64,000 bases of DNA from Chrysaora quinquecirrha (GCA_014526335.1 JACTAT010000012.1:1521318-1585317); one strand, 5' to 3'. Positions 22,184 through 35,297 are shown, numbered from the stretch's first letter. Numbers and translations are program-made. Notes: generated by a model not told the origin, from the sequence alone.

Positions 22184-24475
22184 GTATGTTCTAGGTAGGT
22201 AGGTTTTCAGTCATCCTCTTGGAAGCAAACATGTTGATTAGTGGTAAATTTTCTCCCGATTGCATTCTATGCACATGCAGGAAGACTTATCCTTTTTTCT
22301 CCTAGTCTTCCATGCAAAAGACACCAAAACTCTCAATACAAAACTGCTCTTTTGAACATACAATGATTTTTTCCTAAGATATCTTCAGTAACAAATATGA
22401 CAGCATAATGTATGGCCATCTCGTTTACTTTTCTGTTTTTATGTTTGTATTCTCACTTTGACATTTTTCACATTTTTCACTTACATAATTTGAAGGCCTG
22501 TCTTCTTTTGCTTGGCTTTCCTTTTCAATTCTTTTAGTAATAGTTTGCTTTGTTTTTGTGGTTAGAGAAATACCGAAATTTATTTTTTTTATTAAACTCT
22601 ATGAGAAACCCATGCTTTCGAGTACATTATTTTTTTATAAGGAACTATATAATATTTTTATAAGAAACTAAACTCTGAGCCAGTTATTAAGGTTCCTTAA
22701 CTTGGAACACAACTGGTACAGTAAAAGTTTCTTTCAGAGTTTGTTAACTTGAGAATCCAAAGTTTGAAAATACTGTATTGTATAAAATGTATTTAAGGTT
22801 AACTATCATTTTTTAGCCATCATCTTTTTTCCGGAATTGACCAAAAGTCTTTAAATCCTTAAATCGATCAATACATTTTCCCTGTTTTGAATGAAAAAGC
22901 CTTTTTTGGTTAAATGATATGGATTTTAAAACCACAAACACCCAGATAGGACCGTTAGATACATTGCTGAATTTAATACCATTACCACGGTGTCAGCAAT
23001 ACAGATGTTTAAGAGAAACCAAAACCCTTAAGAAAATCTCCGTAGGAGAATCTGATGATCCGAGTACTGGACCAATCCTTCATTCCCGTTATAAAAAATA
23101 CATGTATTGTAGGTAGAATCCACAGTTTCTCAGATCTAAAGAGACCTCTGGCTGGATTGTCGACTGCGAGCAGATGACACATTGACACAATACTGTTTGA
23201 AAAACTTCCATACAAGGAAATTTGGATATCAAATGACCTCCTCGATTTTTTGTGAGCGATAGAAGAAACTCAAGCCAAATGAATTCAATGAATAAACTCC
23301 TGGTTTAATCAAATAGTTGAGCTGGAGAAAAACATGGAATACGCGTTAAACTACTTAAAACGAAACCCACCAGTTAGATTTCTGGCAAATTTCAATAGAT
23401 TCTTTTGTTTTTTGTTTCTTAAAACAATAGAAAACAATATGAGGTGGGAGAAACTTTGACTAGTAAGGCTTTAGCTAGGTTTCTAATAAAAGAAACATGT
23501 AATTGCAGGAATTATAAGGTTTTCTAGCAAGAAACAGAAATAATATAAGAAATCATATAATGCCGTGAGACAAAGGAATTCTTTTAACGGAACTAAAAAG
23601 TAAAGGAGAAACTATTTGCACTTTTTAAATTTACTAATTTAGGCACCTAACAAAGCCCTAAGAAACCACCCTTGAAATAAATGAGTCTACAGCGGTAGGT
23701 GTTTTTTATTGTCTATTTACTAATTTCTTTATATCATCCACTAGAAGCAAGGTGTGCGCACTTGCCTGTTAATAGGGTCAGTAAATATACCTTATATGGT
23801 ATAGGGTTAACCTTCGTTATTTGGACAGGGTGAGGATACTCTGTTTAAGTAAGCAAGGAAATGAATTAAGACTAAGAACATTTTAGGCTGAAAAAGGCAA
23901 ACGCTTAAAAACAGCCTTGTTCAATTCAAATTTACTGGGTTTCACGAGAAAAAGTATTGCATAGGCAGCCCCAGATTATGGTACAGGAAGTCTTTATGTT
24001 TGATTGTAATGGTATTTGCTATTTTAAATTCATAATCGATGATGACCAATGCAGGACATGAAACTGAATAAGCGAAACAACCTGCATCCATGGCGTGGTT
24101 TATGTGCGTCTAGGAAATGTCAGGAATAGAAATTGGCATAGTTTCTTCTTCTTCAATGCAACTTCAATTGAATCTCTAAAAAGGCCGCTATAGTCAATTG
24201 GTACATTATCTTTCCGCTTTAATTGCTATATAAGGCAGTGCAACAATTAGGATGTTTAGTTGCTCGTTACTGCATCAGTTTTTTCCACTGTCGTTTTTGC
24301 TGAGTTCATCGAAACAAAAGAAATGTACAGATTTGGGTCTGTACTGGGCCCAAGCTATCATACCACCAAATGGATCAAGGCGCGTCAGTACCGTTAAATT
24401 TTTCTTCTTTCTATACATTATATCATGAATCACTAAAATGAGGATATTTCAGTATTGTTGATTTTGTCCTTTCAG
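22184..24475. other. Non-coding, with a possible MITE at about 22621-23505
   Basis: TACATTATTTTTTTATAAGG near 22622 and AGGTTTCTAATAAAAGAAAC near 23482 are loosely inverted. They resemble the ends of the MITE at 3238-3637. The pairing is imperfect, so this is a weak call. No gene is supported here. Confidence 0.3.
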
Positions 24476-25330
24476 ATTGCTGTTTTTGGAGACTCGCAAT
24501 TGCGCCCTGTTATTGATAAGTATTTCGTCCCTGTTGAAGACTAGCCAATCAATTCGACACCAGGAGGAACATTCAGGGATATAAGAGAACAGCTTGAGGA
24601 TTGCCACTTCCCAGACTCATACAACATGTTGTTTTTAGCTGCAGGGACTAACAATATGTATCAACGTATTTATGAGTTACTTTGCAGTACAATTTTAATA
24701 TTTTTCCCTCTCAACAATATTTTCTATTAGTTTAACACACAATAAGGCAAAATATGTCATTAAAAGCTTAGTCCCAATGATAGACCCCTGAGAGTGTTGT
24801 GGGCACACTTGCCAGTGTATAGGGTCATCAATCATAGTTTGCGTATTTATTGAGTCAATTTCGTGAATGGATTCATGCTAAGTATTGTTTGATAATTTTG
24901 TTAACTATACTTGATTTCTTTTCTTTTTTAATGGACAAACGTTTTATTTATAAATTTAGATCATATTAGTGGGGGTTGTGCCGAGACTGGACCAGGAGAA
25001 TGCACAAGTGGATATCTACAACACAGCAATAAAGATGCTTGCTGAGAAATGTTCTGTGGAGTTTTTGGATCTTTCTTATGAATTTGATGTGGCCGACGGT
25101 CGTCTTTGGTCCTCAAGAGATGGGGTACACTTGTCTTCACACGACGGTGTACCCAAACTGATGTATGCACACTTGAGGCACTCGGTTATGAGTTGCCCAA
25201 GAGAAAAGGAAAGAAATACGGACAAAAGGCCTTTCGTATTTCTATTTCACCTTGCCAATGGAAGAAAGTCAGTGATGAACGAAATCCTTCAGATACCAAA
25301 AATTACGTGATATATGCTAATCTATTTCTT
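24476..25330 (+). pseudogene. SGNH-hydrolase-like gene, exons with stop and frameshift
   Basis: After TCCTTTCAG the frame opens with IAVFGDSQLRPV (block I GDS motif), is cut by TAG at 24542-24544, and continues TPGGTFRDIREQLEDCHF to AAGTNNMYQ (block III GxNN). A dispersed repeat follows (24670-24829). The next exon starts at 24960 after AATTTAG with ILVGVVPRLDQENAQVDIY and WSSRDGVHLSSHDG (Asp-x-x-His of block V). A frameshift near 25190 leads into GKKYGQKAFRISISPCQWKK. SGNH proteins are esterases or acetylhydrolases. The three motif blocks and their spacing support the fold. Cnidarian genomes carry many such proteins beside transposon genes. The in-frame stop and shift argue for a dead copy, unless they are read errors. 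Confidence 0.5.
24670..24829 (+). repeat. Dispersed 160-bp repeat, copy A
   Basis: This is the reverse complement of 36319-36479, with roughly 85-90% identity by eye. The end phrase TGCCAGTGTATAGGG also occurs, degenerate, near 23760. It interrupts or directly follows the first SGNH-like exon. Confidence 0.7.
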
Positions 25331-25873
25331 TAAACCGCGATTCTGCCTTATAGCCATACACATGTTGTTAAAATAAATTACATATTTCCATTTCCACACT
25401 CGAAATTGCTGCATTCAAAATTTCTGTAATCTAAAAGTACATTAATAATAATGTTGATCTAGATTTTGAAAAAAGGGCATAAAAGAAAGAAGGGTTCATT
25501 TACTTTCAGGACTACATCCACATTTCGGCCATTATGTTGGAAAGAATTAGGAAATGCATGTTTAATAAGATTTATCTCAGTTTTGGGTGGCACTGTGCTT
25601 GACAACTTCTTATTGAAATTTCCAAAATGAAGTCATGGTACCGAAAACTAAGTAAATTTGCATGCTGATAGCATAGTAAATAGAAAAAAGTCTCTTTTCT
25701 ATTGACTATGCTGATAGTAATAGATTTCTACACATGCTGCTTGTTTACTGAGGGGGGCTTTGAGATTTCACAGGTTCCAGTTTCGCCCTCAGGTTTAAAT
25801 GTCTTTCCAAAAAAATCGTGGGGGTTTTCAGGTCAAGTATATTAAAGGATCGACGGGTTTTGCCATTTTATAG
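25331..25873. other. Non-coding, intron-like
   Basis: AT-rich; no gene supported. If the SGNH-like and Ulp1-like exons belong to one gene, this would be an intron. Confidence 0.3.
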
Positions 25874-28679
25874 CTCGGGTTTTGGGTATTGTAGAAAAAA
25901 TGTGTGTGTTAGGCGTTGTTCCTCTTAGCTGTAGGATTTCTATGACTTCTCGAGCACTGCGTGTACTTCTGAATTTCACAACTGAATTTACTAAGATAGA
26001 TACTTTAAATAAGCGTGAGACGAATATAGATAGATACGATAGAACAACGATAGAACTTAAGGTATGTAAAGGTCGGTCGGTCCATCAGACCAATAATGAC
26101 AGAGGGAATGCGTCACTGATGAATTATGTCTATTTTGAATCATGGCAGAGTGCTCAATTTAATTATTTTCAAAAGAAATTGTGCAACTCTATGAATCTGT
26201 CTTATATTTAGAAAGTAATCGACAAATTGAAATCTGGAACAAGGACTACAATGAACTCAGCACATCTAACACAACTTAATAAGTTACATAGGTCATTACC
26301 TGAAGTATAATATTTGTTCCTCTTATAATCCTTACTTGTCTAACTTGCAGAATCCATCATCAGTGGACAAGTTGCATGCCAAGAAGAGTTAAAAGGAAAT
26401 GAAGAATGGGAACAGCACTAAGAAGCCAGAAAGAAAGGTAAGTATGTTTGTAAATTCTGCGCTTTGTTACTTGGGCACCAGCTCTGTCAGCCCTGATATT
26501 CCTTGCTAATGTTCTTCAGTATGAATGACATATAGATAAATGCAATGTGCATAAGAACGATTAAACATGTTGTCATTTCACCTGCTTCAAGTTGGATTTC
26601 CATATTTAATGCTCTATCTCAGGTAGGTGTCTTGGCTATTAACTGTCTATGGAATATGAAAAACATCTACCAATATGAGGAAAAACCATCCAGTTCACAT
26701 TAGAGACTTCCCACTCGGATAGTTTAACAATAAATCCCGGTTGACATAACTAAATTAAACATTGTGTGTACACCACATTGAAATTTAAATTGACGAAATC
26801 TGTTAATTATACCCATAAAGTAGAACTTCTTGGTCTTTTTCTATTCTCGACGCAATTTGTGGAGTAAGGAACAAAATATCACAGTGCTTATTGCAGCATT
26901 TTTTATTTCTAGAGCAATAGCTGTAAGACCACAGAACGTAGAGGTGGTGGTGGATCAATTGATCAAGTGCACAAGGTAATTACATCACCATACTTCATTT
27001 TACCGCATATTCTAAGAACTATATTACTAACGGGTAACCACATCTATATATTTCACATGAATTGTTATGTTTTGGTCTATTTCTGAAGAAGAAATTTTTT
27101 CTTCAAGGTATCGTCTCGTGTCACAGAAGTGGAAAAAGAGGAGGAGATCACGGAGAAAGAGCCTAGAAAGAAGATGGCATCGAAGAAAGTGCCGCAAACA
27201 GTTATAGAGGAAATAAAAACGTATTTGCCAGTAAATTCCATAACACAGGTGAGCAACGAAAGCCAAATCACAGATATGACCAGTGAGACAAAAAAGCTAC
27301 AAGATGAAGTCGTCACCCCATACTGCGTTTTGTATGGAGATAGGTACTTTGATCGGAATGCACTTGAGATATGTCGGTCATTACATAGGATAAAGGTTTT
27401 AAAAAAAGACATCGTGTACGAAGACAAATGGCTTTTATACATCGTACAAGGCCCCCAAAATCTAGACCGGGAGGTTGCAATTAAGCAAATATCTATGATT
27501 CAAGATAAACACGAGAATTATGTTTACCGCAGCTGCGCATTTGAGGTTAGGCAATTATGCAAACTCTTTGGAGCTCGATGGATGTCCAATGCACTCATAA
27601 GTAGGATAGCAACATTAATAAACATGTTGTCCGATAATACGTATGCTTTTTACTTCAATTTTGAGCATAGCATGGCAGCGCTTGCCTTAAAAATTGAACA
27701 ACGTTTTTAAACCAAAAATCCTAGTAGAATAGTGTTAGGTATAAACGTAGGAATTGACAACGATGAGCCTTTTCTGGGACATAAAACTGTGAATGACAAG
27801 ACACTGCTTGGCCACCATTTTTCAAGTGCCGTTTACGACTTTCATTCAAACAATTTTCATATGGTGACTCGAAAGGGTGGCCGATTCTAATGTTGCTAAA
27901 AAAGTTGTTCCTTGAACTATTAACACGTCTTTGCAATGAAAATTTCAAGAGAAATTGCAATTTCACTAGTATGCACGCCGACACACTCTCAAATGTATCT
28001 GGATCACTAGACGGTACCTATTCTCATGCATGTACGGACAAATATTGGTCATTCTATCCTCTTCAAACTGATGGTCATGTCCGTGGTGTATCCATTATTC
28101 TGAGTATGCGTATTGCAGCATTCGATTGGGGTGCATTTCTTTCCCTTTGTGGGCTTCCAGCAAGCAGAAATACAGACTTTCGCTACTTGCGAAATATCTC
28201 TAGGTTCAAAGACTTTGTGAGGTTAAGTATAACAGATTGGATTTTAAAAGCAGATATTCGACTTGACGGCATACGCAATGAACATAATCAACTTGATCAA
28301 CATCCTATGCAACAGGCAAATCAGCCCCAATATGCTAATGTTGCTGCTTCGAAAAATCCAGCAAGGAGTAATGATGAAACTAAACGTGAAGACCCTTACA
28401 TTACTTCTGTTTTTAAGACAAATTTTAATTCGAAAAGTCCCCAAACTGTTATATTGAACGGTGTGGAGGCATCACAGAACGGTAAATGCAATAAACATCT
28501 TCAGCTGAAACTGATAAAATAGATATGTAAACTATTTTCCATGTAGGAGAAGCTTTGAACCTGGAAAGGTTTGTCGAGGAATTCAATGCAACCAGACAAT
28601 GTAATGTAATGCACTCGGGAAAAAATTATCACTGTGATTTATGCCCACTGTCAGTATCTTGTTGGGAAGATGAGAGAAG
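25874..28679 (+). pseudogene. Ulp1-like (C48) protease-fold gene, multi-exon, catalytic Cys replaced
   Basis: Exons with consensus splice sites and matching phases: 25874-26061, 26351-26437 (in-frame TAA at 26390), 26913-26975, 27108-28481 (two frameshifts, near 27710 and 27860) and 28547-28679, the last with a cysteine-rich YHCDLCPLSVSCW segment. The big exon starts with a Lys/Glu-rich linker, then ICRSLHRIKVLKKD, LFGARWMSNALISR and IVLGINVG. The cysteine-protease core follows: GHHFSSAVYDF (His kept, usual Trp changed to Phe), YGDSKGWP (Asp), then FYPLQTDGHVRGV, where related proteins have Cys at the Arg (CGT at about 28082). Ulp1-like proteases cleave SUMO-type conjugates and are common accessories of KDZ-type transposons. 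With Cys lost and two shifts, this copy is probably dead. Confidence 0.55.
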
Positions 28680-30339
28680 GTAAGTCTTTGGGAAACGACG
28701 GAATTCTCGGGAGAGGGGCCAAGTGTCATGCGCACTAGTCAATTTTCTCCAAGATGCGTTCTTTCCGTTGCATGACAAAATTTGAGCAATGGCGGCACAG
28801 CAGACAGGAACGCTGAGATCACGGAGATAGATTGATCCAGGAAGATAGAAGATGGCAATGGAAACAAAGCGATTACTAATTTTTCAGATTCAGGTTAGTT
28901 TCCTGCCTGGTATGGTAACCTTTTCCTTAATACTCTCTTTGACACGAAAACATGACAATTAAGAAGAACCTGGATTGAAAATCATTTTTGAGACCCTCTT
29001 GCAAAAAGGAGGAGAGAGAACCAGTGGGAGGAAGCAAGAAGACTTGAACAAAGAGAAAAGAAGGAAAATATTGTGACTGCAAGGTCCTCTTAATGAACTT
29101 ACTAAGTGAACTTCTTGTAAGAAAATTCGTAAAAATTTTGCGTGGACTGAATGTCATGTTATCCTTTATGTCATAAGAATTCACGATAACAATAAGGATT
29201 ATAAATATATATTTATATACTCTTACTTATTGTTATTTAAATTTGTCATAACTATTATTACACTTTTTTGCCAATATTCCTGTGTAAGTGTAATAATTTC
29301 TTAATTGATGAAATTGAAATTGGAGGATTTATATTATATTCATCAAACAAAACTCAATTTTCCCGAAAGCCAAGAAATTTAATAAAAACAGGTGATTTGA
29401 TTTCAGCTGATATCATTATATAGCACAGAACAAATCCTGAAAGTTTTGAAATGCCAACTCAATGCATGTAAACTTTTTAAACTGTAAAAGGATAAAGCAG
29501 TGTATTAAATTCAGTCCAGTGCTTGTTGGATGGTATACTCTGCAGTGTGTTTTCACTCCGTACATTTGATTAGCCAAAACTGCCCTACATCATGTTTACT
29601 ATCCTCCTGTCTTTCAAGTAAGAGAAAACCAAATCTGACTTATTTAGGACAGTATTTTAACATTGATTGAACACTAAAAAAGTGAAAGAAGTCTCATTTG
29701 ATAAAACTTTCTGCAATATTGTTATTGCAATTCTTTGTATTTTGGATTGGCTGGTGAAAAGCAAAAACTGCTTCCAATACTCTGTTCAAGTCAGATGTCA
29801 ACAATAAACTATTGCACTTTTCTGAATTTGGGGTGTTCTTTTTCATCAGAATTCTACCCAACACCATATAATCTATAGGTATAATATTGAAGAATGCATC
29901 CCCTTGATTTTATTAATTTCTGAATGTTACAGAAATCATACAAACAAATATTTTTCATTCAAGTAAGTGGGTCATAGCTTGCTCTCTACACCTTGAAAAA
30001 CAGTTAGTTGGTTTGCCTTGATTGACCTTCATCGAACCTTCATTCAACTGTATGTAATAGTTGTAGTGTAGACTACTAAGTTTTCTGGACAAGTGAAGAA
30101 AGCTGAAGAAGTTTTCTAGTGTTTTTCTTGACAAGTGAAAGATTTATAAGGTTTTATTTACATGAGTTTTTTAGGGTAATAATGAGCATTGTGCTTTTAA
30201 AATTCTTAACATTATGGTCATCACCCTTCATGTTCCTTCAAGTTTAAAAGAACCGAACCACTAGACTACTAAGACAGACGGTCTAGAGATCTCCAGAGAC
30301 AGACGTAGGCCATATAAAATATAAATTCTTTTAGTGTTG
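28680..30339. other. Mostly non-coding; possible terminal exon near 28990-29095
   Basis: Around 29010-29095 the frame QWEEARRLEQREKKENIV ends in TAA and could be a coiled-coil tail of the preceding gene, but no clean acceptor is visible. The rest is AT-rich without a supportable gene. Confidence 0.3.
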
Positions 30340-33300
30340 CAAAACTGCTTTGGCCTATGATTCCTCTGGTGTACTATTTCCCTTTGCCACAGTGAGTTGT
30401 TACTCTTTGTCTAACAGACAAGGCAGACAAGGTAAAAAATCATCCAGAATTGCTACGCTTACAGGTTTATGTCCGTGCGGAATGATTACATGTTTACATC
30501 ACTTGCATCCTGATGAACTGCTGCAGACAATTCAACTCAACACAACGGAACGGTGAATTTTCAGCGGGAAGGCAAATGGTCAGCGGAAAAGCATGTCTCA
30601 GTACGCAAGGACAGTTCGCCCCTCAACGCTGATTTGTTGCAGACAAACCATTTTGTCTTTTGTCTAAAACAAAAGAGCAATGATCACGTCTCCCCAACGA
30701 TATCCTTCAAATTTTATTCAAGAGCAAATCGTGAAGCATCACAGACTCATTTAGATCCAAAAAGAGTTGCTACTTTTTCTGACTTTCAAATTGTTGGCTG
30801 CAAGTAGACCAAGGTACACCCAGGCAAATGTTTCTTGAATCCTGATATTTGTCACCACCCTTGTCCAAAGTGTGGCAGTATTATCCAGACACGGAAATAC
30901 TTTGAAAATTATTTGAAGACTAATGACACTGTAAAGAATAAGGTTCCCAATATCAACAGCATTTCAGCTACCGATGACCCAATGGGTGATACCAAACCTG
31001 TGGCGAAAGAAAGCTTCCATCGCAGTGATAATGTACCTGAGAAGAGTACGAAACAAGAGGTTACCACTATTAAAGTGGTGAGGGGAGTCCAGGAACGGGT
31101 GAATCGTGACATTTGTGGCATCAATTTACATACGAAAAGTTTAAAAAAGCATATGAAATGCAAGCATGGGAAAGTGCCAGGATTATCAGCAATCTGCTGT
31201 GATGTAACAAAAGGGCTGTACATGATGAACAAGTCTTCACATGCTGGTGTGGGGTATCCAATTCACATGCAGAAACTTATTCACGCAACCGGTGAAGCAA
31301 AAGTTGAATGTGAAAATGAATCTTGTCGCCAACAGATACTCATAGCAGCAAGGTCAGGCATGACGGGAAGGGAATGCTTGCATCTTTTGCTCATCAACGA
31401 TGCCAGTTTTCCTTCCCCAGTATTATTAGATGAAGAGAGCTTGTATCAGGGCCGGTAATAGATTTAAGGTTCTTACCGAGGAAACACTCGAAAAATGTGT
31501 AGAAAAAAATCATGAAGCTGCCTATCAGGACACTGTGCCAATTGTGAAATGGGATGACAACAACTTTATTCATTTGTCTGTATATCATGGGAGGTATTGC
31601 AATTTTCCTGCGAGGTCTTGATTCATAGTCACATTCAAAAAGAAGAAAGATAAACTTGATTGCAAGTGTTTCCCACGGAAATACTTTTGCATTCATAAAG
31701 CAATGACATTGTGGAACTTGCATCAAAGGAATTTTCTGAATGAGCAACAAAATGAAAGTGAACATTTTGCATTTGAGTCAGCCAATACTCTGGGGGACGC
31801 TTATGTGCCTTCATGTAAAGAGTCCGTTCTCTATCCACCTATCAAATAAGTGGTTCTGGTGAAGATGACAAATTACATGAGCGACCATAAACGTATACCT
31901 TTTGATGCATCACAGCAATTTAAGACGCAATCTGCTGAGCAGGTTCCCAAGGTTTTAAAGCCCACGGAACAAATTTGCCATGAATGCCACAATGAACTTC
32001 AAGGGCCATATTGCATTACATCAAGGGCCATTATTGCATTGCTCGAATACTGACAATGCAGGGCATAATCGAGGGAGTGGAGACGTTTTTCAAGAAACAC
32101 AAACAATGTGACAACTACTATAGATATCAAGAATGCAGCAACGGATTGCATAATTTCAATGACCTCTTTTTTATTTGGCTTGACGTATGTCTCTTTTTGC
32201 GAGAAAGTTTGAAGAATCATGTGGCAATCGAAACGCTTTGTAACATAATAGAAGGTGTTTGGAAAGTAAGCATCAATTGCTAATCTGTCTTTAGAGCATA
32301 TTGTCATTTTGAAGCACTAAGTGATAGAACTTATGAGTTTAATTGTGTAGACTGCGGGTTTCACCCTGTTGTGCTGATTGCAGACCTGAATAGAAAAGTG
32401 GCATTTAAGTGCTGCACTGTGGATGACAGTCTTCCCAATGTGTAAGACAAAGAAGCTGATTTGGTAGATTGTAACTCATTTTGGGAAAAGGTCGAGAAAA
32501 ATTCAATTAGCATGGGCTTTCCCAGTAGGACCATTAACACTTTCAAAATAGAGCCTAGTTTGATTCATTGGGCACCCTATATTGGGAGGAACTGCCGTAT
32601 TCCCAATAAGATATTTAATACAGAACATAAAAAGGTTAATCAAGACACAAGTGAACCAGAATGTGAATGTCAAGAGCTGTCTGAGGAAAGGCTTCTCAAC
32701 ACGATGCTAGAAGGAAAGCTGGTAGATGTGCAGAAAATTGCGAGAATAGTTAATGCCAGCACAAAAGGTTCAAAACTAGATATAATCAACTGTGTGAAGG
32801 CAAATCTGGGTGGGGACAGTGAGAAATTCAACAAAATATTCAAAAAAATGTTTGGTTGTTCAGGAAGATGGCTTACAATTGCATGCCCTCATGGAATCAT
32901 CACGGTGTTAAGTTTCTCATATGGCCAGATAGTCCTCGAGACAATATGCTCCATAGCATGAAACATAGACTAGATATATTTATTGTTGACATGGCCCAAA
33001 TGGTGGCTAATTTACATCACATGAATTTTTTCCAACCGTTTGAGAGGCGGGTTGCAGAAGCCACGCAGGACAATGTTGATTTCGCTTTGAATGAGGCTTT
33101 TGAAGTAACTTTCCCCTGATTGAATAAGAGAGCAATGCCACGAATTGAAGAATCTAATACTGATAACACAGAAGCTCATCCCGTAACGGGTAGCAATTTT
33201 CATCTAGCCTTATTTGATTGCTTTCATGAGAAAAATACTAACAGTGACGTCGAAGCATTGAGACGAATAACATGCCTGAACATCTGCATGGGTCATATGA

Positions 33301-33595
33301 CCGAAATAAACATTTTATGTTCACACATATGCAACACATATTCTCATGTTTAGATCAATAATAGATTTGAGAAATGAAGATGAAATATTAATTTCATTAA
33401 GAAACTGGAAACCGATATCAGGCTTTTTGTGAAGTTCAATGTCCTTGGTTGTGCCGTATTTGGGCACAGTCCGATTGACAGGAACCCGAAAGAGGAAATT
33501 AGAGATGAATGCAAGTCTGACATTGCAATGGAAGCGAACAAATTCAACAGTGACAGAATCAACTGAAGAATCGACAATGAGGCCCATAGTTTTTA
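30340..33595 (+). pseudogene. SWIM/cysteine-cluster protein (KDZ-associated type), intronless and broken
   Basis: A long series of plus-strand frames reads through one protein with several frameshifts and stops. In order: AYDSSGVLFPFATV and LTGLCPCGMITCLHHLHP (30350-30556); EKHVSVRKDSSPLNADLL (30553-30807); a stop at 30807; CHHPCPKCGSI and CGINLHTKSLKKHMKCKHG (30835-31458); a SWIM zinc finger, DCKCFPRKYFCIHKAM (C-x-C-x6-C-x-H, about 31655-31705); ICHECHNEL (31975-32000); DNYYRYQECSNGLHNFNDLF with LDVCLFLRESL (32105-32220); FHPVVLIADLNRKVAF (32360-32400); HWAPYIGRN; GRWLTIACPHGII; and MAQMVANLHHMNF to about 33115. Proteins with this order occur in KDZ-transposon neighbourhoods and, in vertebrates, resemble HMGXB3; that link is from memory. 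No intron sites are seen, unlike the relative at 50361-56187. Confidence 0.55.
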
Positions 33596-33612
33596 ATATT
33601 ACAGTCGTTTAA

Positions 33613-34740
33613 GTGAAGAAGACGATGATTTTTCTTGTTGGGATGCCCATTTTTGAAAATCAACCTCCATCCCCAATCATCTCACCAGATCAACAATCTG
33701 GAGAGAAACAAAGCCAATTTTTAACCCCATGGAGGGCATCAGAAGCTGACATTAAACCTGAAGACCCTGTTGCTCCAAGCAGTCCACTTCTATCGGGTAC
33801 AGGTAATAACAATGATGAAAGGAATCGAGGCGTGGATGTTCCACATTTTGGACAGGAACATCTATTGGGCTACACATCAGATGATGAAAACATGAATGCT
33901 TACAGGATTCAACAGCTGTCCCTTTCAAATCAAGAAAATGCCATCATTTCTTGCGGCTTGCCAACTACACCAAGATTGAATGCTACGATGAGGATTTTAA
34001 AAGAGGAAAATTATAAGTTTTCTGGGTTTCAAGACACAAGTCAAACCAGTAACTTTGCTGGTGACGGGAGACCTTTCATCCAAATTGTTCCACTAGCAAG
34101 CATAAGCGAGAGAGATGATTTGCACTGGGGGACATTATCAAATGTACAAAGTCGCCCCAATAATGTTACTGTATATGACAGAGCAGCTAGACAGTATTTT
34201 AAAACCAGCAAAGGCTCAGAAGTAAGATATCATAGAGATCTTGATGGCTACGCTGCTAGTTTAAGGAATCTTCAAGAAGAACAGCTCTCTGTTTGTGTGG
34301 CAAATGTGAAAACAATCCTAAGAAACGAAAACAGCAGACTTGCAGCAATTTTCTATGCACTGACTCTAACTAGGGGCTTAAATGAGCATTAACTACAATT
34401 ACAAATCACTGAGACAGCAATTGGTTGACTGCCTAGCACAACAATCTGTTAAAACTGTGCAGTTCTCAGATAGTCCACGACAAAATAAAGGCGTTTTATA
34501 TGAGTTTTCTGTAGATTTGTATTGCAATTATCTGATGCCTGATCTTGGTGGAGTATTTGTTATATGAGACAGTTGCTCGAAGCACTTCCATGTGAAATGC
34601 GTGAATGTTGATTTGAATAGAACACAGTGGAAATGTACCCCTTGCTTAGATGGTAATCACATAGATGGCGATGGAAGTAAACAAGTTAATGGTGCTAGAG
34701 GCAGTAGCGAGGCAAGTCAGAAGGGATTAGATAATGCTTG
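33613..34740 (+). pseudogene. Second Ulp1-like protein with PHD-like tail, catalytic Cys absent
   Basis: The frame 33613-34392 has an acidic N-terminus. It then has YTSDDENMNAYRIQQLSL (like the W-L-x-D-x-H-I-N-A start of Ulp1 domains), ERDDLHWGTLSN (His-Trp, His at about 34133), NNVTVYDRAA (Asp), and NENSRLAAIFYAL where active enzymes have D-C-G. After a stop/shift near 34390, a second frame continues with DCLAQQSVKTVQF and VDLYCNYLMPDLGG. Past another stop at 34565 comes DSCSKHFHVKCVNVDLN, then WKCTPC, a PHD-finger-like Cys/His pattern. Fusion of a Ulp1-type domain with a PHD-like finger is seen in transposon accessory proteins. The missing Cys may be a family trait (a non-catalytic SUMO-fold binder) or decay. 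Confidence 0.5.
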
Positions 34741-34879
34741 ATGTGCTGAGTCAAGCAACAAAGGCAAAGGATTGAGTAGTGCTGGACGTAGCAGTGATTC
34801 AAGCAACAAGGACTAGGTAACGCTTGACGTATGGAGTCAACAAAAACGGAATCCAAATGGTGAGTTGAAGAATTATATT

Positions 34880-35297
34880 CAGAATTATTTACGATATTGA
34901 AGATACCCTCAAAGCGCAAAATGGCGAGTGGAATGCAATGCTTGGAAAAATTAGAAACCATCAAGAGTGCTTCGATATCCAAGAAGTCAAGTTGGATGAT
35001 TTTCTCAATAGTCTATTTAAGAGTGGAGAGATACTGCATAGTATATTGCGTCTAGAAGGTGTAACCTTAGCTGAAGTTAAAGTCTATACTATATTAGAGG
35101 AAGCTGATGAGGATGATAGGCTTAGGAAGGTTATTCGTTCTTGTCATGAGAAATACGAACTACCATGTAAACTTTCTTTTCTTCTTGACAAGTTTCCTGA
35201 AAGGTTTCCACCTAGCCGAAGAAGGTGTGATTTACTTTGTGTTATTGTTGCCAGTATTATTGAAGAGTTTTTGACTTTGCGTGGTGATATCCTGTAG
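34880..35297 (+). CDS. Unrecognised ORF (about 125-139 codons)
   Basis: Open from about 34881 (RIIYDIEDTLKAQNGEWN; first Met at 34938) to TAG at 35295-35297. Amphipathic helices, mixed charge, two cysteines (SCHEKYELPCKLSFLLDKFP). No family recognised. It lies on the same strand, directly after the PHD-like tail, and could be a last exon of that gene or an independent accessory protein. Confidence 0.35.

Noticed and set aside
28927..29184. Minus-strand ORF 85 codons
   Set aside because: No motif; antisense to a possible exon; AT-rich composition explains it.
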